From Prevotella sp. UBA4268 (lineage in GTDB: Bacteria > Bacteroidota > Bacteroidia > Bacteroidales > Bacteroidaceae): a DNA stretch of 64,000 bases. How positions within the stretch are numbered: position 1 is the stretch's first letter; every line of letters starts with the position of its first letter. The translations under genes were made by a program, and so were the position numbers. Location of the stretch: contig DGWC01000076.1 in the NCBI GenBank assembly GCA_002395135.1, positions 1 through 64,000 on the forward strand. Reading direction: 5' to 3'. The notes under the pieces are model-generated. The model had not been told where the DNA came from. It was given only the letters and a program-made list of their open reading frames with translations, and did no database searches. This document shows, piece after piece, positions 17,079-25,231 of this stretch.

Positions 17079-17159
17079 AAGGCCTATAGGGCCTATAGGG
17101 CTTATGGGGCCTATAAGGCTTATCTGGCTAATAGGGCTGATAGGCCAAATAGGCTTGGG
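17079..17159. repeat. 9-bp tandem array B (AGGGCNTAT)
   Basis: Nine consecutive 9-bp units, from AAGGCCTAT at 17079 to AGGCTTGGG ending at 17159, occupy the ilvD-ilvB gap. The first five are near the consensus AGGGCNTAT; later ones drift. Confidence 0.8.
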
Positions 17160-17167
17160 GAATGCAA

Positions 17168-18970
17168 TCAGCCGATTATTCTCACTCCACCCTTATCGGC
17201 TGACGAAACACTTTGTGCGTATGCCCGCAACGCCTTGCTCACCTCACGCTTCCGTTTCAACGGCTGCTGGGGACGCGCAGCGAGTTGTTCGTCAGTCAGT
17301 TTCACCTGAATGGTGCGCGACGGGATATCAATCACAATGATGTCACCATCTTTTATCTTTCCGATATTGCCGCCACTGGCTGCCTCAGGCGATATATGGC
17401 CGATGCTCAGCCCCGATGTGCCGCCCGAAAAACGGCCATCGGTGATCAGTGCGCACTCCTTTCCCAAGTGCATGCTTTTAATATAAGAAGTGGGATACAG
17501 CATTTCTTGCATGCCCGGACCACCTTTCGGCCCTTCGTGAGTTATCACCACGCAGTCGCTGCTCTTCACTTTGCCGCCCAGAATACCCTCGCAGGCATCC
17601 TCCTGAGAGTCGAACACCACGGCAGGACCTTCGAAATGCCAGATGCTTTCATCCACACCGGCCGTCTTTACCACACATCCGTCTTGCGCAATGTTGCCGA
17701 ACAGCACAGCCAAACCGCCATCCTTGGTATAGGCATGGCTGATATCGCGAATGCAACCCTCGCTGCGGTCGGTGTCGAGTGTAGGCCATTGCTCCGACTG
17801 ACTGCCCATCTTGGTGGAGAAGCGGTTGCCGGGAGCAGAGTAATAAATGGCTTTTTCCTGACTCTCAGTGCCTTTCGTAATGTCATATTTGCAGAGAGCC
17901 TCTTCCACGGTCATGCCGTCAACGCGGATGGCATCGCCTTTGATGAGGCCGCCTTTGTATAATTCGTTCATGATACCCAGAATGCCGCCAGCGCGGTTGC
18001 ACTCCTGCACACTGTATTTCTGCGTGTTGGGTGCAAGTTTGCACAGACAGGGCGTCTTCCGGCTCAGCGCATCAATGTCGCTGATGGTGAAATTCACACC
18101 TCCTTCTTGTGCCACGGCCAGCAGGTGGAGCACCGTATTCGTGCTGCCTCCCATGGCAATATCGAGCGTCATGGCATTCAGGAAGGCATCGCGCGTGGCA
18201 ATGTTTCGCGGCAAAACCCGCTCATCGCCATCCTCATAATAGGCCAGCGCGTTTTTCACAATCTGGCGCGCAGCAGCGCGGAACAGTTCCACACGGTTGG
18301 TATGTGTGGCCAGAATGGTTCCGTTACCGGGCAGACTCAGGCCGATGGCCTCGGTAAGCGAGTTCATGGAGTTGGCAGTAAACATGCCGGAACAACTGCC
18401 GCAGCCCGGACAAGCACAGGTTTCCAATTCCTTCACATCCTCATCGCTGACGCTGGGATCGGCACCTTTGACCATGGCTGTTATCAAATCGGCATTCTCA
18501 CCGCGCCATTTGCCGGCCTCCATAGGGCCTCCCGAGCAGAAGACGGCAGGTATATTCAAGCGCATGGCAGCCATCAGCATGCCCGGCGTCACCTTGTCGC
18601 AGTTAGAAATGCAGATCATGGCATCTGCCTTATGTGCGTTTACCATGTACTCCACCGAATCGGCAATGATGTCGCGACTGGGAAGAGAATAGAGCATACC
18701 GTCGTGTCCCATGGCGATACCATCGTCGATGGCAATCGTATTGAACTCTGCCGCATAGCAGCCCATCTTTTCTATTTCCTCGCGAACAATCTGACCGATT
18801 TCGTGCAGATGGGTATGACCGGGCACAAACTGTGTGAACGAGTTGACAATAGCAATAATCGGCTTGCCAAACTGCTCGTGCTTCATGCCGGTGGCTACCC
18901 ACAGCGCACGCGCGCCAGCCATTCTGCGGCCTTCAGTGCATACAGCACTTCTCAACGGATGCTTTCCCAT
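17168..18970 (-). CDS. ilvD: Dihydroxy-acid dehydratase
   Basis: An iron-sulfur enzyme that dehydrates 2,3-dihydroxy acids to 2-oxo acids in the third step of valine and isoleucine synthesis. It shows the cluster and metal ligands [12 protein letters not shown] (near residue 120) and [19 protein letters not shown] (near residue 190), the [10 protein letters not shown] motif and the C-terminal [15 protein letters not shown]. At 600 residues it is full length. It is the first gene of the operon, read from a TAATTTTG -7 box 47 nt upstream. ilvC, which acts between IlvB/N and IlvD, is not in this window. Confidence 0.97.
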   Translation of the reverse strand: MGKHPLRSAVCTEGRRMAGARALWVATGMKHEQFGKPIIAIVNSFTQFVPGHTHLHEIGQIVREEIEKMGCYAAEFNTIAIDDGIAMGHDGMLYSLPSRDIIADSVEYMVNAHKADAMICISNCDKVTPGMLMAAMRLNIPAVFCSGGPMEAGKWRGENADLITAMVKGADPSVSDEDVKELETCACPGCGSCSGMFTANSMNSLTEAIGLSLPGNGTILATHTNRVELFRAAARQIVKNALAYYEDGDERVLPRNIATRDAFLNAMTLDIAMGGSTNTVLHLLAVAQEGGVNFTISDIDALSRKTPCLCKLAPNTQKYSVQECNRAGGILGIMNELYKGGLIKGDAIRVDGMTVEEALCKYDITKGTESQEKAIYYSAPGNRFSTKMGSQSEQWPTLDTDRSEGCIRDISHAYTKDGGLAVLFGNIAQDGCVVKTAGVDESIWHFEGPAVVFDSQEDACEGILGGKVKSSDCVVITHEGPKGGPGMQEMLYPTSYIKSMHLGKECALITDGRFSGGTSGLSIGHISPEAASGGNIGKIKDGDIIVIDIPSRTIQVKLTDEQLAARPQQPLKRKREVSKALRAYAQSVSSADKGGVRIIG

Positions 18971-19016
18971 GATAATTAATTGTTTAATCTTTTACCTTAA
19001 TCATATAAACAGGTTG

Positions 19017-19024
19017 CAAAATTA
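19017..19024 (-). promoter_or_regulatory. -7 box of the ilv operon
   Basis: Minus strand TAATTTTG followed by CAACC, 47 nt before the ilvD ATG. The short leader leaves no room for an attenuator, unlike the Phe/Tyr operon. The 268-nt gap to cobU holds only this and the divergent cob promoter. Confidence 0.6.
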
Positions 19025-19226
19025 CACATTATTCCTCACATTAACAACAATTTTATAACATTATTTCAAATATTGCAACAAATTTGAACCTTTCATGGAA
19101 AACAGAAAGCCCAACCACCCCCTTGGCTCACAGATTCACGCTATCCATGACAACGGGAAATGCCTCGCGATGAGGAGAAATCAACAAAATGCCGATTGTT
19201 TTTCGCTGAATATAAAAAAATATGTG

Positions 19227-19234
19227 TACCTTTG
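19227..19234 (+). promoter_or_regulatory. -7 box of the cob operon
   Basis: TACCTTTG, an exact TAnnTTTG match, ends 4 nt before the cobU ATG at 19239. A T-rich -33-like element (TTGTTTTT) lies near 19197-19204. The transcript would begin at or next to the start codon. Confidence 0.65.
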
Positions 19235-19238
19235 CCAA

Positions 19239-19769
19239 ATGAAAAAGATTATTCTGATAACAGGCGGACAGCGCTCAGGCAAGAGCGTACAGGCAGAAAC
19301 CATGGCGCTGCAGATGAGCAACCGCCCGGTGTATATGGCCACGGCGCACATCTGGGACGATGAGTTCCGCCAGCGAGTGGCCAAGCATCAGGAGCGGCGA
19401 GGCAGTCAATGGACCAACATTGAGGAAGAGAAATGGCTCAGCAAGCACGATGTGAGCGGCCGGGTAGTGGTGATCGACTGCATCACGCTGTGGTGCACGA
19501 ATTTCTTTTTCGACCGTATGGCCAACGAATGGGAGCAGCCGTCGGTGGAAGAAGACTTGGAAAACCTGAAGAAAGAGTTTGACAAATTCACGCAGCAAGA
19601 TGCCACTTTCATTTTCGTAACCAACGAAATAGGAAGCGGCGGCGTGAGCGAGAACGCCATTCAGCGCAAGTTTACCGACCTGGAAGGCTGGATGAACCAA
19701 TACGTGGCACAGCAAGCCGACGAGGTAATCCTGATGGTGAGCGGCATCGCAGTAAAGATCAAGGGCTGA
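19239..19769 (+). CDS. cobU: Adenosylcobinamide kinase / GTP:adenosylcobinamide-phosphate guanylyltransferase
   Basis: A bifunctional enzyme that phosphorylates adenosylcobinamide and transfers GMP to make adenosylcobinamide-GDP, in the nucleotide loop branch of cobalamin synthesis. The P-loop GGQRSGKS begins at residue 8, followed by Met-Ala-Thr-Ala (YMATAHIWDDEF) and the His of the guanylylation region (AKHQERR), with TNEIGSGG further on. The start at 19239 is preferred over an open frame to 19095 because the P-loop must be near the N-terminus; this gives 176 residues, the family length. It heads cobU-cobT-cobS-cobC. Confidence 0.95.
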   Translation: MKKIILITGGQRSGKSVQAETMALQMSNRPVYMATAHIWDDEFRQRVAKHQERRGSQWTNIEEEKWLSKHDVSGRVVVIDCITLWCTNFFFDRMANEWEQPSVEEDLENLKKEFDKFTQQDATFIFVTNEIGSGGVSENAIQRKFTDLEGWMNQYVAQQADEVILMVSGIAVKIKG

Positions 19770-19791
19770 CACCTTATTATATATAAAAGAC

Positions 19792-20838
19792 ATGAAAGCA
19801 TTCAACATACAGCAGCCCGACGAAAGGCTGCGGAATGAAATACAGCAGAAGATAGACAATCTGAACAAGCCGAAAGGGTCGCTGGGCAGACTGGAGACGC
19901 TCGCCATGCAGATTTGCATGGTGCAGCAGACGCTCTCGCCAGCCCTGAACCATCCCTGCCACCTGCTTTTTGGCGGCGACCACGGCATTGAAAAAGAAGG
20001 TGTGAGCGTGTCGCCTCGCGATGTGACGTGGCAGCAGATGATTAATTTCACCCACGGAGGTGGCGGCGTGAACATGTTCTGCCGCCAGCACGGATTCAAA
20101 TTGCACATCATCGACATGGGAGTAGACCATGACCTGAGCCACATTCCCGGCATCATCGACCGCAAGATAGCGCGCGGCACGCGCAATTTCCTGCACGAGG
20201 CGGCCATGAGCGAAGACCAATTCAACCGCGCCATCGATACTGGTGCCGAACTGGTGGACAGTTGCCACGCCGAGGGATGCAACATCATATGCTTGGGAGA
20301 GATGGGCATTGCCAACACATCACCCAGCAGCATCTGGATGCATCTGCTGGGAAACGTCCCCCTTGACGAATGTATCGGAGTGGGTGCAGGACTTGACAGC
20401 CCCGGTCTGGCGCATAAAAAGGAAGTGCTGCACGCAGCCGTTGACCACTTCCTGGCCAGTAACGGCGACTGGAACACAGAGCAGTGCATCCGCTATTTCG
20501 CCGGATTCGAGATGGCGGCAGCCATTGGAGCCATGCTGCGCGCTGCCGAATTGAAGATGCTGGTGATGGTCGACGGGTTTATTATGACGGCCTGCGCACT
20601 GGCAGCCTATAGGCTTTTCCCCGGCGTGCTCAGTTATATGATATTCGGGCACTGCGGCGATGAAAGCGGACACGGGCGTATGCTTAGCGTGATGCATGCG
20701 CAGCCGCTGCTCCATCTCGGTATGCGGCTGGGCGAAGGAACGGGTGCCTTGTGCGCCTACCCTATCGTTCAGAGTTCCGTGAACATGATGAACGAGATGA
20801 ACAACTTTGACAATGCCAAAATAACCAAGTATTTCTGA
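19792..20838 (+). CDS. cobT: Nicotinate-nucleotide--dimethylbenzimidazole phosphoribosyltransferase
   Basis: Makes alpha-ribazole phosphate from dimethylbenzimidazole and nicotinate mononucleotide, supplying the lower ligand of cobalamin. At 348 residues it is full length. The N-terminal helix pair with NLNKPKGSLGRLETLA, the glycine-rich HGGGGVNMF, GEMGIANTSPSS and the C-terminal catalytic Glu region RLGEGTGAL are typical. It lies 22 nt after cobU, and its stop shares a base with the cobS start, indicating translational coupling. Confidence 0.96.
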   Translation: MKAFNIQQPDERLRNEIQQKIDNLNKPKGSLGRLETLAMQICMVQQTLSPALNHPCHLLFGGDHGIEKEGVSVSPRDVTWQQMINFTHGGGGVNMFCRQHGFKLHIIDMGVDHDLSHIPGIIDRKIARGTRNFLHEAAMSEDQFNRAIDTGAELVDSCHAEGCNIICLGEMGIANTSPSSIWMHLLGNVPLDECIGVGAGLDSPGLAHKKEVLHAAVDHFLASNGDWNTEQCIRYFAGFEMAAAIGAMLRAAELKMLVMVDGFIMTACALAAYRLFPGVLSYMIFGHCGDESGHGRMLSVMHAQPLLHLGMRLGEGTGALCAYPIVQSSVNMMNEMNNFDNAKITKYF

Positions 20839-21635
20839 TGCAGATCAATATCGACCCAACCAAATGGTGGCAGCGCATTTATGCCGCTTTCATCTTCTTT
20901 ACACGACTGCCGTTCTGGCGTTTATACCAGCCGCCACAGGCTTGCTACAAGACCGTTGTGGAGCATTGGCCGCTCGTGGGATGGCTCACTGGCGGTGCCA
21001 TGGCACTGGTCATCTATTTCGGAAGCATGGTGATGCCCTACTATATCGCCGTGCTGCTTGCCATCATCGTGCGCATCCTGATGACAGGAGCCCTGCACGA
21101 AGACGGTCTTTGCGACTTTTTCGACGGCTTTGGCGGCGGTGGCAACGACCGTGAGCGCATACTCACCATTATGAAAGACTCCCACATCGGCACCTACGGA
21201 GTGCTGGGAATCGTGCTCTACATGGCCCTGCTCTTTGCATCGCTCTATTCTTTGTCGCCCATCTATGCCAGTCTCGCCATCCTGGCTGGCGATGCCTACA
21301 GCAAGATGCTGGCCGCTCAGATCATCATGTTCCTGCCTTATGCGCGCACAGAAGAGACCGCCAAGAACAAAACCGTGTATCGCAAGATGAGCATTCCGGC
21401 AGGCATCAGCCTCTTCTTTCAGGGCATGCTGCCCATGATACCCCTGCTCTTCACGGGCATTTCCTACGGCACGCTACGGTGGGACCTGATCATCTTCGTG
21501 CCGTGCATAGTGATGTATTTCCTCTACTACATGATGCTGAAGAAGATTCAAGGCTACACGGGCGACTGCTGCGGTGCCTTGTTCCTGCTCATCGAACTGA
21601 GTTTCTATCTCACCGTGGCCCTGCAGTTGAACTGA
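20838..21635 (+). CDS. cobS: Adenosylcobinamide-GDP ribazoletransferase (cobalamin synthase)
   Basis: An integral inner-membrane enzyme joining adenosylcobinamide-GDP with alpha-ribazole (phosphate) to give cobalamin (phosphate). The 265-residue sequence has 6-7 hydrophobic segments and the signature GALHEDGLCDFFDGFGGGG near residues 86-103, whose Asp residues bind metal. Near the N-terminus, FTRLPFW is also characteristic. The ATG at 20838 overlaps the cobT stop by one base. Confidence 0.95.
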   Translation: MQINIDPTKWWQRIYAAFIFFTRLPFWRLYQPPQACYKTVVEHWPLVGWLTGGAMALVIYFGSMVMPYYIAVLLAIIVRILMTGALHEDGLCDFFDGFGGGGNDRERILTIMKDSHIGTYGVLGIVLYMALLFASLYSLSPIYASLAILAGDAYSKMLAAQIIMFLPYARTEETAKNKTVYRKMSIPAGISLFFQGMLPMIPLLFTGISYGTLRWDLIIFVPCIVMYFLYYMMLKKIQGYTGDCCGALFLLIELSFYLTVALQLN

Positions 21636-21703
21636 ACAACGCCGTCAGGGCAAGCGGAAAACCGCCGATGACGACACCCGAACCTAACTATATAACAGAC
21701 GAT

Positions 21704-22237
21704 ATGGAAGTAACAATGATCAGACACACATCGGTAGACGTGCCAAAAGGGATGTGCTACGGATGGAGCGACGTGCCAGTGGCCCCCACCTTTCAGTTAG
21801 AGGCCGCTGAAACCAAGCGCAATCTGGGAGAAGAAGTATTCGACTGCGTTTACTCATCGCCGCTGACGCGCGCCAGAAAACTGGCTGCCTTCTGCGGATA
21901 CGAACATCCCATACTCGATGACCGCCTGAAAGAGATGAACATGGGCGACTGGGAGAACCGCCTTTACGACGATATTGAGCGCGAAGACCCAGCCATTCGC
22001 AAATGGTATGATGACTATATGAACCTGGCTGCTACCAACGGCGAGAGTTACAGAAGCGTTTACAGCCGCGTGGCCGACTTTCTGGACGAACTAAGACAGC
22101 AGCCCTATCAGCGCGTAGCCATCTTCGCCCACGGCGGCGTGCTCATCTGCGCAGGCGTATATGCCGGATTGTTTCCCGAAGACGACTGCTTCCGCCATCT
22201 CACGCCCTACGGCGGCATCCAGCGTTTCCAACTCTAA
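21704..22237 (+). CDS. cobC: Histidine phosphatase family protein, probable alpha-ribazole phosphatase
   Basis: Probably dephosphorylates alpha-ribazole phosphate or cobalamin phosphate to finish the nucleotide loop. The phosphohistidine motif RHT is at residues 6-8 (MEVTMIRHTSVDVPKG), followed by the second-site Arg in YSSPLTRARK, Glu in LKEMNMGDWENR and the second His in FAHGGV. ATG 21704 is chosen because the catalytic motif should lie at the N-terminus; ATG 21668 would add 12 residues. The phosphatase family is sure, and the specific substrate is inferred from its place after cobS. Confidence 0.88.
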   Translation: MEVTMIRHTSVDVPKGMCYGWSDVPVAPTFQLEAAETKRNLGEEVFDCVYSSPLTRARKLAAFCGYEHPILDDRLKEMNMGDWENRLYDDIEREDPAIRKWYDDYMNLAATNGESYRSVYSRVADFLDELRQQPYQRVAIFAHGGVLICAGVYAGLFPEDDCFRHLTPYGGIQRFQL

Positions 22238-22264
22238 GCAGTGACCCATGAGCGGTGAAAAGAA

Positions 22265-22912
22265 ATGATTAAATACACAAAGAAAGAAGAAATCATCAAC
22301 ACCTCGAGCCACGGAGCAGGCATTCTGCTGGGCGTGGTGGTAGGAATCATCTTTCTGATATGGTGTTTCCGCGCCGGCGACGGTTGGGCGCGCACGGGCG
22401 TTATACTCTATATCTTCGGCATGCTTGGCTCTTATGCCACCTCCACCATCTATCACGCACTGCCCCGCAGATACAAGGCAAAGGAGGTGTTGCGGCGCTT
22501 CGACCATGCCGCCATCTACTGGCACATCGCCGGTAGTTACTCTCCCATCACGCTCATTGCCATGCGTGAACAGGGCTACTGGGGATGGACACTGTTCTGT
22601 TTTGTATGGCTTTGCGCCATCGCCGGCACCACGGTGAGTTTCGTCCGCCTCAAAGAACACAGCAATCTGGAGACATTCTGTTTCATTGGGATGGGGCTTT
22701 CGGTGCTCGTGGCCTTCAAGCCGCTGGTGGACAGTGTAAGCACAGCCGCCGTGATATGGATTATTGCCGAGGGTGTCTGCTATATCACGGGCGCGGCATT
22801 CTATAGTTTTAACAAGAAGAAATACATGCACTCGGTGTTTCATTTCTTTGTGCTCGCCGGCTCTGTGTGCCACATCATTGCGGTGTGGGACATCTTGCTG
22901 CAGTACATATAG
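22265..22912 (+). CDS. Hemolysin III / PAQR-family membrane protein
   Basis: A 215-residue integral membrane protein of the hemolysin III (PAQR-related) family. About seven hydrophobic segments and the family His/Ser/Asp sites are visible: SHGAGILLG near residue 14, YHALPRRYK near 63, FDHAAIYWHIAGSYSPI near 80, and HSVFHFFVLAGSVCH near 190. These residues form a zinc site in relatives. The cellular role, membrane homeostasis rather than true hemolysis, is not settled for the family. It follows cobC by 27 nt and its stop codon runs into 9-bp array C. Confidence 0.9.
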   Translation: MIKYTKKEEIINTSSHGAGILLGVVVGIIFLIWCFRAGDGWARTGVILYIFGMLGSYATSTIYHALPRRYKAKEVLRRFDHAAIYWHIAGSYSPITLIAMREQGYWGWTLFCFVWLCAIAGTTVSFVRLKEHSNLETFCFIGMGLSVLVAFKPLVDSVSTAAVIWIIAEGVCYITGAAFYSFNKKKYMHSVFHFFVLAGSVCHIIAVWDILLQYI

Positions 22913-22964
22913 GGCTTATAGGGCATATAAGGCTAATAGGGCATATAGGGCTTATAGGTTAGCC
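22911..22964. repeat. 9-bp tandem array C (AGGGCNTAT)
   Basis: Six units (AGGGCTTAT, AGGGCATAT, AAGGCTAAT, AGGGCATAT, AGGGCTTAT, AGGTTAGCC) between the hemolysin III and ttcA genes. The first unit overlaps the hemolysin III stop codon. Confidence 0.75.
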
Positions 22965-22993
22965 CAACAGCCTCAAGCAAAACAGGAACAACC

Positions 22994-23698
22994 ATGACCA
23001 ACGAAGAAAAAATCACACAACTTTTCAATACAGCGCTCCGCGACTACCGCCTCATCAACGACGGCGACAGAATACTGGTGGGGCTGTCAGGCGGCAAGGA
23101 TTCGCTGGCACTGCTCCAACTGCTTGCCAAGCGATCACGCATCTTTTTCCCCCGATTTCAGGTGGAGGCGGCCTTCATCCGCATGAAAAACATCCCCTAC
23201 CAGAACGATGAGGCATACCTGCAAGGCTTTGCCGACAGCCTGAACGTAACCCTGCACATTGTGGAAACATCCTTCGACGAAACCACCGACAAGCGCCACA
23301 CCCACTGTTTTCTGTGTTCATGGAACAGGAGAAAGCAACTGTTTGAACTGGCCAAGCAACTGAAATGCAACAAAATAGCACTGGGACACAACAAAGACGA
23401 CATCATGCAGACGGCACTGATGAACATGACGTTCCAGGGAATGTTTGATACCATGCGGCCCTCGCTGCAAATGGACAAGTTTCCGATGACCATCATACGC
23501 CCGCTTTGCCTCATCCGCGAGCGGCTTCTCCAGCAACATGCCGAGGAACAAGGGTTCAGAAAACAGGTGAAAAACTGCCCGTTTGAAGACGCGTCCCACC
23601 GTTACGACATGAAAAACATTATCAGCCAACTGGAGGAAATGAACCCGGAATTTGAGTATTCCTTCTTCCGCGCCATCGCAAAAGCCGCTAAAAAATAA
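22994..23698 (+). CDS. ttcA: tRNA 2-thiocytidine biosynthesis protein TtcA family
   Basis: An ATP-pyrophosphatase that thiolates cytidine-32 in certain tRNAs. The PP-loop GLSGGKDSLALL is at about residues 29-40. A Cys pair in HTHCFLCSWNRRK (near residues 104-107) and the later NCPFE Cys match the Fe-S ligands of TtcA, and GHNKDDIMQT is the conserved third motif. At 234 residues it is a little shorter than the enterobacterial protein, lacking the C-terminal extension, as expected for Bacteroidetes members. The target nucleotide in this organism is inferred. Confidence 0.88.
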   Translation: MTNEEKITQLFNTALRDYRLINDGDRILVGLSGGKDSLALLQLLAKRSRIFFPRFQVEAAFIRMKNIPYQNDEAYLQGFADSLNVTLHIVETSFDETTDKRHTHCFLCSWNRRKQLFELAKQLKCNKIALGHNKDDIMQTALMNMTFQGMFDTMRPSLQMDKFPMTIIRPLCLIRERLLQQHAEEQGFRKQVKNCPFEDASHRYDMKNIISQLEEMNPEFEYSFFRAIAKAAKK

Positions 23699-23749
23699 AG
23701 GATATGCGATAAGGATTAAGGACAATGTGATAAGAAACGAAAGGCTGCG

Positions 23750-24361
23750 CTATACAAGATGTAGTTCGATGGCCCTGCGCACGAGCGATGCCGAATTGTT
23801 GCAGCCCAGTTTCTGGCGCAGGTATTTGGTGTAACTGTGCACCGTTTCGAATCCCAGGTTTAGTTTGTCGGCAATCTGTTTCATGGTATACCCCTCTACA
23901 ATCAGGCGTAGAACTTCACGCTCGCGCATCGTGAGCGACGATTCAGAATCAGTGATTCCTTCGAACAATTGTTGGGATTCATGGCAGATGAACTTATTGC
24001 CGCCCGCCACAATGCCGATGCCATGAAAGAGTTCTTCAACACTGGTGCTTTTCAGGATGTAGCCCATGGCTCCCCCGTCGAGTGCTCGTCTGACGACGGC
24101 TCTTTCGGCATAGACCGTGAGAATGATGATCCGCGTGTGCGGACTTGCCTCTATGAGCCGGGGAATGGTATCAATGCCGTCGCCGTCGGGCATGGCAATG
24201 TTGAGCAATAACACCTGTGGCTTATGAAGAGAAAGCAGTTCTTGTGTTTCTTTCAGTGTATGCGCCACAGCGACAACCTTCACGCTCTCCTTCCCGTCAA
24301 TAAGCCTTGAGATGCCATCCGCAACGAGTTTAAAATTATCGGCAATGATAACGTCAATCAT
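23750..24361 (-). CDS. NarL/LuxR-type response regulator with Asn at the phosphoacceptor site
   Basis: A 204-residue transcription regulator with an N-terminal receiver domain (residues 1-120) and a C-terminal GerE/LuxR helix-turn-helix (LTMREREVLRLIVEGYTMKQIADKLNLG region, 143-200). ATG 24361 is chosen because MIDVIIADNF is the standard receiver opening. The phosphoacceptor position reads LLLN54-IAMPDGDG, where Asp is expected, and the acidic pocket reads ADN, one acid short. The Thr (IILT) and Lys (ILKST) switch residues remain. It may work without phosphorylation. No kinase gene is adjacent. Confidence 0.9.
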   Translation of the reverse strand: MIDVIIADNFKLVADGISRLIDGKESVKVVAVAHTLKETQELLSLHKPQVLLLNIAMPDGDGIDTIPRLIEASPHTRIIILTVYAERAVVRRALDGGAMGYILKSTSVEELFHGIGIVAGGNKFICHESQQLFEGITDSESSLTMREREVLRLIVEGYTMKQIADKLNLGFETVHSYTKYLRQKLGCNNSASLVRRAIELHLV

Positions 24362-24391
24362 CCAGTTATAATGTTTGTATAGTTTTCGTTG

Positions 24392-24399
24392 CAAATATA
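24392..24399 (-). promoter_or_regulatory. -7 box of the LuxR-type regulator
   Basis: Minus strand TATATTTG fits TAnnTTTG, about 30 nt before the regulator ATG. Confidence 0.5.
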
Positions 24400-24821
24400 C
24401 ACAGAATCATCGTATTTTACAAGCCCCCAAATGAGGGTTTTTAAAGATTTTTCAAAATCTGCATGCATAACAATAGCATCATCGGTTATAAAAATAACTA
24501 TTTCGTGGATATTTGACAAATGTGAACTCGGTGTAAGGCGATGCAATGAGTCGTTTTTTTATGATATTATTGATGTTCACTGACAGTCATTTTGGCGGCA
24601 AGGCTGATACGAAGAAGACAACCTAAAGAGCAATTCTTGTGCCTGGAATTGTCATGAAAAATCCGAATTGAAGGCACTCATACGGGCGATATTGGTCAAC
24701 AGACGGTCTGACGGGCGCGAAATACGAGCATTTCAAGGCACTTTCAGCAACTCGCTGACCAACAATTAATTACTACAAAAACAAACATTTCTTGAACGAA
24801 GAAATCAGATGTCTGCTGATA

Positions 24822-24936
24822 AAAACATAGGTTTTGGGTTGCAAAAGCATAGTTTTTGAGGTGCGAAACCATAGTTTTTGGACAGTGAAACCTATGTTTT
24901 TGAAGAGTAAAAGCATAGGTTTTGCAAAGCGAAAGG
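24822..24936. repeat. 22-bp-period tandem array 1
   Basis: Five units start with CATAG or a variant at 24826, 24848, 24870, 24892 and 24914, an exact 22-bp spacing. The unit reads roughly CATAGTTTTTGnnnnGnGAAA. It lies in the 870-nt gap between the divergent regulator and OmpA genes and has no reading frame across it (22 is not a multiple of 3). The rest of the gap (24400-24800, 24940-25180) shows no gene, only a TTGGTCA/TGACCAA pair around 24694-24762. Confidence 0.8.
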
Positions 24937-25189
24937 TGTGTTACGGTAATGAATCCTTACATTTCTGAGTTTTCAACGCCCAACTATTCCAAAATCAATT
25001 TCTATTTTGACGGAAAACGGCAACAAGATTTTGTCTTGATTTTTCCAAATCATCTGCATGCTGTTTGACGGCGGAAAAGGCCTTATGCATCGTTTCTCCA
25101 TGATGACAGACTATCCGGTAGGGTGACAGCCTGCATTCACCCCTGCAAATACCTACATTTGGGGGATTGCATAGAAAAACATTTTATTC

Positions 25190-25197
25190 TATCTTTG
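25190..25197 (+). promoter_or_regulatory. Promoter of the OmpA/lipoprotein operon
   Basis: TATCTTTG is an exact -7 match with a TTG at 25167-25169 at the -33 distance. The leader to the ATG at 25232 is about 30 nt. Confidence 0.7.
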
Positions 25198-25231
25198 TGG
25201 CCAAATACTTTACATTTAAACTATCAATAAT

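Noticed and set aside
19025..19226. Cobalamin riboswitch before cobU
   Set aside because: A GGGAA string occurs near 19154, but the other B12-box elements are absent and the promoter lies downstream of it, directly at the ATG.
18971..19238. Attenuator for the ilv operon
   Set aside because: The leader is only about 45 nt, with no Ile/Val/Leu-rich peptide and no terminator hairpin.
24358..24583. Short overlapping frames in the 24.4-24.6 kb gap
   Set aside because: Low-complexity composition and mutual overlap on both strands; no supporting features.
24822..24936. Possible CRISPR array
   Set aside because: Units are tandem with no unrelated spacers, the period is only 22 bp, copies are degenerate, and no cas genes lie near. 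The same holds for 57258-57477.
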